A stretch of DNA of 64,000 nt, taken from Bacteroidales bacterium (GTDB lineage: Bacteria; Bacteroidota; Bacteroidia; Bacteroidales; VadinHA17). Below are positions 19,168 to 28,341 of this stretch, one piece after another. Where the stretch lies: NCBI GenBank assembly GCA_003142255.1, contig PLLO01000011.1, positions 186,001 to 250,000 of the forward strand. Direction: 5' to 3'. The notes beneath the pieces were generated by a model. That model had not been told where the DNA came from. It did not search any database and worked only from the letters and a program-made list of their open reading frames with translations. Made by a program: the position numbers and the translations under genes. The stretch's first letter is position 1. Every line of letters begins with the position of its first letter.

Positions 19168-19914
19168 ATGAAGAAGTTTTTCAGGATATCTGTCCTAAAT
19201 GCGATAATCATTCTCATTTGTCCTTTTGTAAAGGTAATGGGGCAGACGCATGAAGGAATGGTAATGTATACCCCGGACTTTCGGTTTAAAGATGGGATCT
19301 ATGTCAATTTCGACCAGGTAAAGGCAAATAGCCCGATACCAAAGGCCAAACTGCTTACCTCGACAGACTATAACGACAAGGAGTTTTTTAAAAATATCCT
19401 TAAGTCAGGAAAGATCTACTATTATGACGCTATGGGGATAAGGCAGGAAATTTTAACCAGCACGATATGGGGGTATGCCAGGAACGGTGTTCTCTATGTT
19501 CAGATCCAGGAGAATTATAACAGGATAACCTTTATTGGCTCTATCTGCCATTTTGTGGCAGACGTGACAACTGTCGATTCACGCTATTCCTCACCTTATG
19601 GATATGGGGGATATTATGATCCTTATTCTTATCCATATAGTTACGGTAACTATTATAATCCCTACGGATCATATTACTCACCCTATGGCAGAAACAATTC
19701 TACCCGCAATGAGTTGAAGCAGTATCTGATTGACTTTGAAAGTGGAAAGATTCTTGAATTCAATCTGGAAAGCACCGAACTTCTCCTGATGAAGGACAAT
19801 AAGCTTTATGAGGAGTATATCCAGCTTCCAAGGAAAAAGAAAAGGGATTTAATGTTTGTATATATACGTAAATTCAACGAAGATAATCCATTGTATATTC
19901 CTGTAAATCAATAA
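19168..19914 (+). CDS. secreted protein of unknown function with Tyr/Gly/Pro-rich segment
   Basis: No family recognised. The 248 residues start with a signal peptide (cleavage probably near VMGQ-THEG). Residues about 20-135 look like a compact mixed alpha/beta domain. Residues about 141-176 form a low-complexity run in which Tyr, Pro, Gly and Ser alternate (PYGYGGYYDPYSYPYSYG and similar). The C-terminal part is charged (LPRKKKRDLMFVYIRKF). It is 5 nt upstream of another secreted unknown, so the two are probably co-transcribed and work together in the envelope. The Tyr-rich stretch resembles flexible surface or adhesive segments, but that is only a resemblance. Confidence 0.75.
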   Translation: MKKFFRISVLNAIIILICPFVKVMGQTHEGMVMYTPDFRFKDGIYVNFDQVKANSPIPKAKLLTSTDYNDKEFFKNILKSGKIYYYDAMGIRQEILTSTIWGYARNGVLYVQIQENYNRITFIGSICHFVADVTTVDSRYSSPYGYGGYYDPYSYPYSYGNYYNPYGSYYSPYGRNNSTRNELKQYLIDFESGKILEFNLESTELLLMKDNKLYEEYIQLPRKKKRDLMFVYIRKFNEDNPLYIPVNQ

Positions 19915-19919
19915 TAAAT

Positions 19920-20774
19920 ATGAAGAAAACAATTTTTCTTGTCTCTGCACTCCTGTTCATGCATGTTCTTTCGGGGCAGGCGCCCTTCCCGAGTAAGGAT
20001 GAGATAAAGCAGTTTGCAGCATCAAGGACCTGTGTGGTTATGGAGGATGATCCTTTCTCATCTTTCAATTCCTATATGAAGGATGCAATGAAGGAATACT
20101 GGAAAGTCACTCCATACGAATTCATTACTGTAAAGGAGTTTAATGTAAGGAGGCTCAAGCCATCCTGGTCATTCATAGTCCTGACCGAAACGAATTTTGA
20201 CAAGGATAAATCCAACTCACTTTTCAATTTTATAAATCTTCTCCAGGGCAAGAATGTCGATAAGCTGGGAGAGATGCCGGAAATATGTGCAGTTCCTTTA
20301 TCATATGCTGGTGAAGACGATCTTGAATACGGATATAAGCTGGGGGTTATCCTTGAATTCATGCAGAAGCATGCCCAGCTGATTATGGAAGATCCTTCCA
20401 AAACAGGAAGGAAATACCTTAAGTACTATAATGACAATATACCAGAGGTAATGAAAAAAACCATTCTTGTGAAGCAGGAAGATCTTTCACCCGAAATAGC
20501 GAATATGGAAAGGATAAAAGCGATCTATTCGAATAAGATTGAGATTGTTCCTGAGGAGGAAATTGTTAAGGCCATACAGAATAAAACCCCCGGTATTGTA
20601 GTACTGCATAAGGTAGGTCCGGTAGGCGAAAAGCAGGATGCAGGTTATTGCTTTAAAATGCTGATTGGCACAGATGATGCGAATATGTACTATTATAATG
20701 TCCATTCCATTGACAAAAATAGTCCAAATGGATTTCTGCCATCGGACCTGAAGCGTCTTGCAAGATTTGAATGA
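19920..20774 (+). CDS. secreted protein of unknown function
   Basis: No family recognised. The 284 residues have a signal peptide ending near HVLSGQ-APFP. The rest is soluble and mixed in composition, with no cysteine pair, repeat or catalytic motif that stands out; motifs such as YELGYKLGVILEFMQKHA-like helical stretches and a C-terminal HSIDKNSPNGFLPSDLKRL are visible. It follows the Tyr-rich protein by 5 nt and precedes the DUF4870-like gene by 46 nt, so it is likely the second gene of an operon. Function unknown. Confidence 0.75.
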   Translation: MKKTIFLVSALLFMHVLSGQAPFPSKDEIKQFAASRTCVVMEDDPFSSFNSYMKDAMKEYWKVTPYEFITVKEFNVRRLKPSWSFIVLTETNFDKDKSNSLFNFINLLQGKNVDKLGEMPEICAVPLSYAGEDDLEYGYKLGVILEFMQKHAQLIMEDPSKTGRKYLKYYNDNIPEVMKKTILVKQEDLSPEIANMERIKAIYSNKIEIVPEEEIVKAIQNKTPGIVVLHKVGPVGEKQDAGYCFKMLIGTDDANMYYYNVHSIDKNSPNGFLPSDLKRLARFE

Positions 20775-20820
20775 TGCATCATTTTGCGGAAATCGAAGTC
20801 TTTTAAATAAATTTACTGCC

Positions 20821-21177
20821 ATGGAAGAGGTCAGACAATTATCAGAATCAGAAAGAAACTGGGCAATGCTATGCCATTTATCGGCATTTGCAAGCTACTT
20901 TTTCCCGTTTGGCGGCATTATAGGTCCGCTAATCTGCTGGCTTTCAAGAAAAGATGAATCAGAATGGGTCGATGAGAACGGAAAAGCTGCAATGAACTTC
21001 AACCTTTCAATCCTGCTTTATAGTGTCCTGACTATTCCATTATGCTTAATAGTAGTTGGATTTGTAATAATAGGCTTCCTTATAATATTGAAGATAGTTT
21101 GTATCATTATTGCCAGCGTCAAGGGTTCAAAAGGCGAAAGATTCAAATATCCGTTCGCTATCCCGTTTATACAATAG
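20821..21177 (+). CDS. DUF4870-like (Tic20-type) small membrane protein
   Basis: A 118-residue inner-membrane protein. The start is placed at ATG 20821 (MEEVRQLSESERNWAMLCHL), which gives the typical N-terminus; an extension to 20758 would overlap the upstream gene. Features: ERNWAMLCHLSAF, a first hydrophobic stretch with PFGGIIGPLICWL, the loop KDESEWVDENGKAAMNFNLS, and two further membrane segments ending near SVKGSKGERFKYPFAIPFI. These are characteristic of the DUF4870 family, whose role is unknown. A terminator follows. Confidence 0.85.
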   Translation: MEEVRQLSESERNWAMLCHLSAFASYFFPFGGIIGPLICWLSRKDESEWVDENGKAAMNFNLSILLYSVLTIPLCLIVVGFVIIGFLIILKIVCIIIASVKGSKGERFKYPFAIPFIQ

Positions 21178-21252
21178 GAATGTCCCCTCCTTTAGGAGGA
21201 ATCCCGTGGAACGGGAAGAGGTTATATAGCATTAGCTCACTCCAAACATTTT

Positions 21253-21287
21253 ATCCTGAAAATTCCGATTTTCAGGATTTTTTTTTA
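21253..21287 (+). terminator. intrinsic terminator
   Basis: Perfect 11-bp stem ATCCTGAAAAT (21253-21263) with ATTTTCAGGAT (21268-21278), TCCG loop, then nine T. It ends the operon of secreted unknowns and the DUF4870-like gene. Confidence 0.9.
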
Positions 21288-21316
21288 TCTTTCTATTTCA
21301 TTTAAAACCATTTGCC

Positions 21317-22180
21317 ATGGCAACACATGATAAAAAGAAGAAAATAAAGGTCGATACATTCAAGAAAAAAGATCTTTATCACGATGTAAACCCGGAATTG
21401 AAGGAAAAAATTGTACGAAAAAAGTTCGAGAAACTTCTTCTCAAGCAGGAAATTGAACTTGTCAAGCTTCAGGAATGGGTTAAGACAAATAAGCTTAAAG
21501 TCGTCGTTGTCTTTGAAGGCAGAGATGCTGCCGGCAAAGGGGGAGTGATCAAAACAATTGCAGGGTGTCTCAATCCGAGGATCTGCAGAATCGTGGCACT
21601 TGGAATTCCTACTGAAAAGGAAAAATCACAATGGTATTTCCAGAGGTACGTCAATCACCTTCCTGCAGGTGGTGAAATAGTCCTCTTCGACAGAAGCTGG
21701 TATAACCGCGCCGGTGTTGAGAAGGTTATGGGATATTGTACCAACGACGAGTATGAAGAGTTTCTCAGATCATGTCCCGAGTTTGAAAAAATGCTCATCA
21801 GATCAGGGATCATCCTTGTTAAATACTGGTTTTCTGTCAGCGACCACGAGCAGGAAAAACGGTTCCAGGACAGGATACAGGATCCTACAAAACGGTGGAA
21901 AATCAGTCCGATGGATGTTGAGTCGCGCGATAAATGGGTCGAATATTCCATGGCAAAGGACAAGATGTTTTCTTTTACCGATACAAAACAGTCTCCATGG
22001 TACGTGATTCATGCCGATGATAAGAAAAGAGCAAGGCTTAACGTCATAGATCACCTTCTTTCACTTATTCCATATGAGGATCTTACACCCAAGCCGTTCA
22101 AGCTTCCGCCGCTGAAGCACGACGTCGCTTATGTACGGCCACCGGTCACTGAACAGACGTTTGTTCCGGAGAAGTATTAA
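21317..22180 (+). CDS. ppk2: polyphosphate kinase 2 (PPK2)
   Basis: Transfers phosphate between polyphosphate and nucleotides in the cytoplasm. The 287 residues hold one PPK2 domain: Walker A FEGRDAAGKGG (near residue 68), the lid-region RVVALGIPTEKEKSQWYFQR-like segment, Walker B VLFDRSWYNRAGVE, and KYWFSVSDHEQEKRFQ followed by PTKRWKISPMD. The single domain and length suit the class I type that phosphorylates nucleoside diphosphates; class is inferred. Monocistronic, between a terminator and a repeat patch. Confidence 0.93.
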   Translation: MATHDKKKKIKVDTFKKKDLYHDVNPELKEKIVRKKFEKLLLKQEIELVKLQEWVKTNKLKVVVVFEGRDAAGKGGVIKTIAGCLNPRICRIVALGIPTEKEKSQWYFQRYVNHLPAGGEIVLFDRSWYNRAGVEKVMGYCTNDEYEEFLRSCPEFEKMLIRSGIILVKYWFSVSDHEQEKRFQDRIQDPTKRWKISPMDVESRDKWVEYSMAKDKMFSFTDTKQSPWYVIHADDKKRARLNVIDHLLSLIPYEDLTPKPFKLPPLKHDVAYVRPPVTEQTFVPEKY

Positions 22181-22185
22181 TTGTC

Positions 22186-22345
22186 TTGCGCTTCGCGCTG
22201 TCTTTCGCTGCGCTCAGTCTTAAGGTCTATCGCTGCGCTCAGTCTTTGGTCGAAGAAGAAAGACTATATTCTTTTAAGACCCCAAGACTGCGACCGGAGG
22301 GAGCAAAGACCTAAAGACAGCCCGGAGGGCATTAAGACAAAAAGA
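22186..22345. repeat. intergenic repeat patch (direct and inverted copies of a 17-mer)
   Basis: TCGCTGCGCTCAGTCTT occurs at 22205-22221 and again at 22230-22246 (25-bp period). Partly complementary segments follow: AAGACTGCGACCGGAGGGAG and AAAGACAGCCCGGAGGGC (22285-22331). The patch resembles palindromic intergenic repeats of environmental Bacteroidota. A small open frame running through it is not a credible gene. Confidence 0.6.
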
Positions 22346-22385
22346 TTTTTATACTTTTGCCTTTTATCTTTTATCTTTTGTCTTT

Positions 22386-23768
22386 ATGTCTTCTAAACCA
22401 TCAATACCAAAAGGGACTCGTGACTTTTCGACAGACGAGATGCTCAGGAGGGAGTATATCTTTGAAACCATAAAAGGTGTCTTTAGGCTTTATGGTTATC
22501 AGCCGATTGAGACCCCTGCAATGGAGAACCTGTCGACTCTTCTCGGTAAATATGGCGAGGAGGGTGATAAATTGCTGTTCAGAATCCTTAACTCGGGAGA
22601 TTTTCTCTCGGGTATCACCGGAGATGATCTGGTTAAGCAGGATGCTTCCAGGCTATCATCAAGGATTTGTGAAAAGGGATTGAGATATGATCTGACAGTC
22701 CCTTTTGCCCGTTACGTAGTCCAGCATCGTGATGAAATAATATTTCCCTTCAAAAGATATCAGATACAGCCCGTATGGAGGGCCGACCGTCCGCAGAAGG
22801 GGCGTTACCGCGAATTCTTCCAGTGCGATGTTGACGTGATCGGAAGCGATTCTTTATTGAATGAATATGAGCTGGTCAGGATCATTGATGAGATTTTTTC
22901 GAAACTGGGAATTAAGATTATTATAAAGCTTAATAACAGGAAAATTCTCTCAGGTATTGCTGAATATATAGGTGAGGGAGGGAAGATAACCGATATAACT
23001 GTTGCTATTGATAAGCTCGACAAGATCGGGATTGATGCTGTGAAGGCAGAACTAAGGGAGAAGGGTATTTCACAACCGGGGATTGAAAAGCTTCAGCCTG
23101 TTCTTGCTCTTAAGGGAAGCTCTGAGGAGAAACTCACTGACCTGGAAAAATTGCTTTCCGGATCTGAGACAGGGACGCTGGGAATAGCAGAGATCAGGAA
23201 ACTCTTTTCGTTTATAAAACAGGATATATTAAATGGAATGGTTGAGCTTGACCTTACCCTGGCCCGCGGGCTTAACTATTACACCGGTGCTATTATTGAA
23301 GTTAAATCAGCCGATGTTATGATAGGAAGCGTATGCGGAGGAGGTCGTTATGATAACCTGACAGGGGTATTCGGCATGGATGGTGTTTCAGGAGTTGGTA
23401 TTTCATTTGGTGCCGACAGGATCTATGATGTTATGAGTCAGCTTGGACTTTTCGGAAATTTGAAATCCTCTTCAACAGATATACTGATCCTTAATTTCGG
23501 AGAAGAAGAGGTCAAATATGGGCTGAAGATACTTAATGAGCTAAGAGATCTTGGAGTGATGTCCGAATTATATCCTGATCAGGTAAAGCTTAAGAAACAA
23601 ATGTCGTATGCCGATTCAAGGAAGATCCCATATATAATTATTGCCGGTGAAGAGGAGATTAAGAACGGGGAGATCACTATCAAGATTATGTCTTCCGGGG
23701 AGCAGAGAAAAATATTATTAAAGGATATTAAGTCGTTTGTCAGATCAGAATTAAAACCGGGAGTCTGA
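22386..23768 (+). CDS. hisS: histidyl-tRNA synthetase
   Basis: Charges tRNA-His. It is 460 residues, class II synthetase. Visible: [19 protein letters not shown] at the N-terminus, motif 2 region with [11 protein letters not shown] and [23 protein letters not shown], the histidine A motif [15 protein letters not shown], motif 3 [11 protein letters not shown] and [15 protein letters not shown], and the C-terminal anticodon-binding domain starting near [16 protein letters not shown]. Convergent with the downstream operon, with a 25-nt gap. Confidence 0.97.
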   Translation: MSSKPSIPKGTRDFSTDEMLRREYIFETIKGVFRLYGYQPIETPAMENLSTLLGKYGEEGDKLLFRILNSGDFLSGITGDDLVKQDASRLSSRICEKGLRYDLTVPFARYVVQHRDEIIFPFKRYQIQPVWRADRPQKGRYREFFQCDVDVIGSDSLLNEYELVRIIDEIFSKLGIKIIIKLNNRKILSGIAEYIGEGGKITDITVAIDKLDKIGIDAVKAELREKGISQPGIEKLQPVLALKGSSEEKLTDLEKLLSGSETGTLGIAEIRKLFSFIKQDILNGMVELDLTLARGLNYYTGAIIEVKSADVMIGSVCGGGRYDNLTGVFGMDGVSGVGISFGADRIYDVMSQLGLFGNLKSSSTDILILNFGEEEVKYGLKILNELRDLGVMSELYPDQVKLKKQMSYADSRKIPYIIIAGEEEIKNGEITIKIMSSGEQRKILLKDIKSFVRSELKPGV

Positions 23769-23793
23769 ATTTTCCCTGGTTATTTGTCTGAAA

Positions 23794-24258
23794 CTACCTC
23801 TGCATGAGGTTACCACGTCCCTGTTGCTTTCTGTCCTGCAGTTCATTAAGAAGTTGAAGCTTGTACTGGTTTTCAGCCTGGTACAGTCTTATGATCTTGG
23901 CAGGAGGAAGTACATCTTTGAATCTGTTATGATACTCCTGGCTAAGTGAAGTTCCCTTTACTTCAAGCGCAATGTAATTATCGCCGGCCTCAGTAAGTTC
24001 CTTATCTGTCATTGTCGCTCCGTTCTGGTTGAAATTTCGGTTAAGGAGGACCTTTTCCTGCTGAATACGGAATTTCTTATCCTGGAATTCGTTGTACAGA
24101 GGCCAGAATTTCTCGGCTTCCTGGGATGAAAGGTTCATTTTCTTCGTAAAAAATGCAATTTTGTATGCATTCAGCTTTTCCATGTTCGGGTTTTGTCCCC
24201 GGACCAGGGAAAATGAGATTGTAGTCAGAATTATTAAAAATGCAGCTCCTCTTTTCAT
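23794..24258 (-). CDS. Spy/CpxP-like small periplasmic protein
   Basis: A 154-residue exported protein with an N-terminal signal peptide (cleavage near LVRGQ-NPNM). The mature part is helical and charged. The stretch KLNAYKIAFFTKKMNLSSQEAEKFWPLYNEFQDKK (in two pieces) is the pattern seen in Bacteroidota relatives of the Spy/LTXXQ family, which sense or chaperone unfolded periplasmic proteins. It is the third gene after an ECF sigma factor and a membrane protein, so it may be a sensor or a target of that system. The tail is Gln/Arg-rich. Function inferred from fold and context. Confidence 0.75.
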   Translation of the reverse strand: MKRGAAFLIILTTISFSLVRGQNPNMEKLNAYKIAFFTKKMNLSSQEAEKFWPLYNEFQDKKFRIQQEKVLLNRNFNQNGATMTDKELTEAGDNYIALEVKGTSLSQEYHNRFKDVLPPAKIIRLYQAENQYKLQLLNELQDRKQQGRGNLMQR

Positions 24259-24267
24259 AGCAATAAA

Positions 24268-24693
24268 TTATAAAAGTTCATATATATCGTTAAGGTCAAT
24301 GTTCTCAAGTAAAAGGTAATCAATTATTTCTGGTTTACTGATCGCTGGTATTTCATCTGAAAGAGCCGCCGGATCAGTGCTATTCTCAAGTGTCCTGATA
24401 TCAATATCATCAATGTAAGATGATGAGAACTCTTCAACGCTTAATTCAGGTATACCTGGTTTTCTGGTACCGGGGATAAAGATTTTGGCAGCGGTGTAGC
24501 TCAGAACAGCCAAAAGGGCGACGGAGGCTGCTGCTAAGAGATATGGCCTTAGTCTGCGGTACAATCCGGTCTTAACGATTTTATTTGCTGTACCGGCAGT
24601 TGAGGCGATGATCCTGCGGTTTGCCTCTTCAAAGTAATTTTCAGGTACTTTGAATGGATTCCCGCGCGGTATTTCATTAAGTGTTTTCATCAA
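24268..24693 (-). CDS. putative anti-sigma-type membrane protein
   Basis: A 141-residue single-pass membrane protein: a cytoplasmic N-terminus of about 50 residues (NPFKVPENYFEEANRRII), one helix (YLLAAASVALLAVLSYTAA), and an acidic periplasmic part of about 65 residues. VPENYFE near the N-terminus is common in proteins encoded next to Bacteroidota ECF sigma factors. It follows the sigma gene by 29 nt and precedes the Spy-like gene by 9 nt. The role as anti-sigma is inferred from topology and position; no zinc-binding anti-sigma motif is present. Confidence 0.7.
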   Translation of the reverse strand: MMKTLNEIPRGNPFKVPENYFEEANRRIIASTAGTANKIVKTGLYRRLRPYLLAAASVALLAVLSYTAAKIFIPGTRKPGIPELSVEEFSSSYIDDIDIRTLENSTDPAALSDEIPAISKPEIIDYLLLENIDLNDIYELL

Positions 24694-24722
24694 TCAATTA
24701 GATGGTTAATAGTGCCAATAGT

Positions 24723-25268
24723 TTAATTTCCACCAAGAAAATTTTCAATTTTTTTTACAGCATGGTGATAAGATGCTTTTAAAGCACCCTCCGAAGTCTT
24801 GAGTACCTTGCTCATATCTTCGTACGTCATTTCGTCAAAATACTTAAGATTGAATACAATACGTTGCTTATCAGGCAGCTTAAGAATTGCATTCCGGAGC
24901 TTCACCTGGGCCTCATCGCCATCAAACCAGGTACTCCCTTCAATCGAATTTGCCAGGTAGCTGCCGATGTCGTCAAGTGAAACAGAGGCATTTCTCTTCC
25001 TTTTATTGATGAGGGCCAGCGCTTCGTTCGTGGCAATTACATACAGCCAGGTATAAAGAGCGCTTTCATTCCTGAATTCTCCTATATTCTTCCATGCATT
25101 GATGAACGTATTCTGAAGGGCATCGTCTGCATCCTCATGAAGAATAACAAGACGCCGGATATGCCAGTAAAGTTTTTTGCTGTACTTTTCGACCACCAGC
25201 CTGAATCCTTTGTTGACATCCGTCTTAAGGAGCTGAATAATATCAAAATCAGGATTATTGATGCTCAA
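24723..25268 (-). CDS. ECF-type RNA polymerase sigma factor
   Basis: A 181-residue extracytoplasmic-function sigma factor. Region 2 includes LHEDADDALQNTFINAWKNI and ALYTWLYVIATNEAL; region 4 includes LPDKQRIVFNLKYFDEMTYEDMSKVLKTSEGALKASYHHA in adjoining parts, a clear helix-turn-helix. The only available start is TTG at 25268; no ATG is found before region 2. First gene of a three-gene operon, divergent from ychF. It probably directs its own operon in response to envelope signals. Confidence 0.9.
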   Translation of the reverse strand: MSINNPDFDIIQLLKTDVNKGFRLVVEKYSKKLYWHIRRLVILHEDADDALQNTFINAWKNIGEFRNESALYTWLYVIATNEALALINKRKRNASVSLDDIGSYLANSIEGSTWFDGDEAQVKLRNAILKLPDKQRIVFNLKYFDEMTYEDMSKVLKTSEGALKASYHHAVKKIENFLGGN

Positions 25269-25381
25269 ATGTAACTAAGATTATAATTCATTTGATTGGG
25301 AAAAGGGCTGAAGGTTTAAAAAGGTGATATAATTAAATCTTACTTTGTCAGCTAATGGCTTCGTGGCAAGAAAGTAAATCT

Positions 25382-25389
25382 TAAATTTG
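25382..25389 (+). promoter_or_regulatory. possible -7 element for ychF (TAAATTTG)
   Basis: Perfect TAnnTTTG match 24 nt before the ATG, giving a short leader of about 20 nt. No clear -33 element. Confidence 0.45.
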
Positions 25390-25413
25390 TATTCATATCA
25401 AAATTAGGTACTG

Positions 25414-26511
25414 ATGGCTCTTCAATGCGGAATTATAGGAATAACGAATGTCGGAAAAACGACGATATTCAATTGTATATCAAACACAAAAGGCGAAACT
25501 AATGCATTTGCATTCAGCGCTACCAAATCAAATATCGGAGTTGTCCAGGTACCCGATCCAAGGCTTTATGAGCTTGAGAAACACCAGGCCACAGAGAAAA
25601 TAATTCATACTACAGTCGAGATTGTCGATATCCCCGGTCTTGCTAAAAGTTCGAATAAAGGAGAAGGTGTGGGAAATAAATTTCTCGGAGACATAAGGAA
25701 TACCGATGCCCTTATACATGTCCTTCGTTGCTTCGACAACGAAGCACTGCCTCATATTGACGGGTCAGTTGATCCGGTAAGGGATCTGGAGACAATAGAC
25801 CTGGAGCTGCAGGTAAAAGACCTTGAATCTGTCGATAAAAAAATTGAGCGTCTTCAGAGGGCTGCCAAGGCGGGTGACAAGGATGCAGCTCACGGGCTTG
25901 AGGTTCTTGGAAAGTACAAGGAACACATTGAAGGTTTCAATAATGCCCGCACACTGCCTGTAAAGATTGAAGAGAAAAAATATATTGACGATCTTTTCCT
26001 CCTGACGATGAAACCGGTAATGTATGTCTGCAATATTGATGGAAAATCGGCGCTGACAGGTAACCGTCATGTTGAAAGGGTAAAAGAATCTCTTAAGGGC
26101 AAGGATGCTGAGATCCTCGTAATAGCAGGGGCAGTTGAAGCTGAAATTGCAGAATTGGAGAGTGCCGAGGACAGGATGGCATTCCTGAAAGATGCAGGAC
26201 TCAATGAACCGGGTGTTGATAAACTTGTAAGAGCTGCCTATAAACTGCTTAATCTCCAGACATTCTTTACGGTTGGACCGAAAGAGATCAGAGCCTGGAC
26301 AATGAAGAAAGGGATGTCGGCACCACAGGCGGCAGGTGTGATTCACAGCGACCTCGAACGAGGGTTCATCAGAGCAGAAGTGATGAAATACAAAGACTTC
26401 ATATCACTTGGTTCTGAGCATGCCTGCAAGGAAGCAGGCAAACTGTACATTGAGGGGAAGGCATATATAGTAGAGGACGGAGATATAATTAATATACGAT
26501 TTAACGTTTAA
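25414..26511 (+). CDS. ychF: redox-regulated ATPase YchF
   Basis: Conserved Obg-family P-loop protein that binds the ribosome and prefers ATP over GTP. The 365 residues match the family length. G1 is GITNVGKTTIFN, G3 is DIPGLAKSSNKGEGVGNKFL with the expected glycine-rich loop, a coiled-coil insertion lies near residues 120-175, and the C-terminal TGS-like domain contains FFTVGPKEIRAWTMKKG, SDLERGFIRAEV and IVEDGDIINIRFNV. G4 reads CNIDGKS, consistent with loss of strict guanine specificity. Confidence 0.95.
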   Translation: MALQCGIIGITNVGKTTIFNCISNTKGETNAFAFSATKSNIGVVQVPDPRLYELEKHQATEKIIHTTVEIVDIPGLAKSSNKGEGVGNKFLGDIRNTDALIHVLRCFDNEALPHIDGSVDPVRDLETIDLELQVKDLESVDKKIERLQRAAKAGDKDAAHGLEVLGKYKEHIEGFNNARTLPVKIEEKKYIDDLFLLTMKPVMYVCNIDGKSALTGNRHVERVKESLKGKDAEILVIAGAVEAEIAELESAEDRMAFLKDAGLNEPGVDKLVRAAYKLLNLQTFFTVGPKEIRAWTMKKGMSAPQAAGVIHSDLERGFIRAEVMKYKDFISLGSEHACKEAGKLYIEGKAYIVEDGDIINIRFNV

Positions 26512-26517
26512 TAACAG

Positions 26518-28224
26518 ATGTCCAAGCGTCTGATCATTATATTACTACTGGTTCCTCTTCTGTGTTTTCAGACTTATTCACAGGAACGGAAGAATGATCA
26601 GATGCTCAGGGAAGAGGTTAGCCACTTCGGGCAGGCTTTTGTGAAGATTCCATACCCCGGCAAACAGGCCTTGAACGATTTGTCTGGGAAAGTTTCCATA
26701 AGTTCTGTAAGAGATAAACATGCTGAAATTTTTATTTCCCCACTTACAGTAGACTGGTTCATAACTCAGAATTTTAATTATGAGATCCTTGAGAACACTG
26801 AAACCAAGGGCTTACTTACAGCTTCCAGTGTTAAAGAGGCGATGGATTGGGTGAGTTACCCGACTTACAGCCAGTACGATTCTATAATGCACTCATTCGT
26901 ATCGCTATATCCTTCTTTGTGCAGGATTGACACAATAGGGAAAACCAATTATGGAAAATATGTGCTGGCATTGAAGATATCGGATAACCCGGACACAGAT
27001 GAAGGTGAACCTGAAACATTCTATTCATCGACCATCCACGGCAATGAAACCGGAGGGTTCATATTAATGATGAGGCTTGCAGATTACCTGCTTAAGAATT
27101 ACAATACTGACAGCCGGGTTAAAAACCTGGTCGATAACCTGGCGATATGGATAAATCCTCTGGCAAATCCTGATGGCACTTATAAAAACGGCAATACGAT
27201 CTCATCTCCTGTAAGATATAATGCGAACGGATATGACCTTAACAGGAATTTCCCTGACCCTGATGTTACAAATGTTCCGCAAAAGGAAACCGCGGATATG
27301 ACAAAATTCATGAGAGCGCACCATTTTGTAATCTCGGCAAATTTTCATTCCGGCGATGAGGTGGTAAACTACCCCTGGGACAGGTGGCTGAGGCTTCATG
27401 CCGATAATGAATGGTTTTATGCGATAAGCAGAGAATATGCCGACACTGCTCAGGCTTATTCGCCTCCCCTGGAGCATTATATGACCGAGCTGGATAATGG
27501 AGTTACAAATGGATATGACTGGTATTCAATAAATGGAGGCCGGCAGGATTTTGTGACTTCGGATCTTCAGGGCAGGGAGGTGACGATCGAGCTTGATTTT
27601 AATTTTGTTACACCTACAACAAGGCTTGATGCATTGTGGCAGTATAACTGGCGCTCCATTCTCAGGTACATTGAGAACGCATTGTACGGGATACATGGCC
27701 GGGTTACAGACGATTCAGATGGCAAACCAGTCAGGGCAATGATATATATAAGCGGACATGACAGGGACAGTTCGCAGGTATTTTCTGATTCCCTGAACGG
27801 TAATTTTACCAGGCTCATTGCTCCCGGAATCTGGACTTTGCAAGTTTCTGCCAAAGGATACTACAGCACAACAGTCAGCAACGTCTCAGTTGTAAATGGT
27901 ATGCCGGTGAACCTTGATATCAAGCTGGTACCAATATTAAATGCAGTCGATACAGTGACAACACCTGTAATAAAAATATACCCTGATCCGGCCAATGAAT
28001 TTATAAGGATCATTTTTCCGGAAAGGCAGGTTGGGAAGGTCAATGTAAAAGTATTTAATTCCATGGGTAAGGAGATGGCTGACTTTCAGGATTTTGCCTA
28101 TGAAGATACACCGCTTGTCTATAATGTGCAGGGACTTGCAAGCGGCTGGTATTCAGTAATGATCACAAATGATAAATCAGGGATTGTCGACAGGGGAAGG
28201 TTTGTGGTTGTCAGCAACCATTAG
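26518..28224 (+). CDS. secreted M14 zinc carboxypeptidase with T9SS sorting domain
   Basis: Predicted extracellular metallocarboxypeptidase of 568 residues. Order: signal peptide (to about QTYSQ), propeptide-like part, M14 catalytic domain (about 115-385), a carboxypeptidase-regulatory-like beta domain (about 390-470, GIHGRVTDDSDGKPVRAMIY), and a C-terminal type A sorting domain (about 485-568, KIYPDPANEFIRI...GWYSVMI) for the type IX secretion system. Zinc ligands: HGNETGG (HxxE) and the later His in SANFHSGDEVVNYPWDR; catalytic Glu in GREVTIELDF; substrate-binding NRNFPDP. The start follows ychF by 6 nt, so they may be co-transcribed, though functions are unrelated. Confidence 0.9.
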   Translation: MSKRLIIILLLVPLLCFQTYSQERKNDQMLREEVSHFGQAFVKIPYPGKQALNDLSGKVSISSVRDKHAEIFISPLTVDWFITQNFNYEILENTETKGLLTASSVKEAMDWVSYPTYSQYDSIMHSFVSLYPSLCRIDTIGKTNYGKYVLALKISDNPDTDEGEPETFYSSTIHGNETGGFILMMRLADYLLKNYNTDSRVKNLVDNLAIWINPLANPDGTYKNGNTISSPVRYNANGYDLNRNFPDPDVTNVPQKETADMTKFMRAHHFVISANFHSGDEVVNYPWDRWLRLHADNEWFYAISREYADTAQAYSPPLEHYMTELDNGVTNGYDWYSINGGRQDFVTSDLQGREVTIELDFNFVTPTTRLDALWQYNWRSILRYIENALYGIHGRVTDDSDGKPVRAMIYISGHDRDSSQVFSDSLNGNFTRLIAPGIWTLQVSAKGYYSTTVSNVSVVNGMPVNLDIKLVPILNAVDTVTTPVIKIYPDPANEFIRIIFPERQVGKVNVKVFNSMGKEMADFQDFAYEDTPLVYNVQGLASGWYSVMITNDKSGIVDRGRFVVVSNH

Positions 28225-28341
28225 ACTATTTTTATGATTATTCTTCCACCCTGTTGCATCAAACCTTAAAACAGCTACTTTTGAACCTGAATTTTTATAT
28301 TTCATTGAAATATTTCATGTCAGGAAACCGTATAGATATAT

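Noticed and set aside
22181-22396. 71-codon frame between ppk2 and hisS
   Set aside because: Encoded by the repeat patch; low-complexity translation with no protein features.
25266-25273. TACATTTG on the minus strand at the start of the first ECF sigma gene
   Set aside because: It overlaps the only usable start codon, so transcription from it would miss the beginning of the frame.
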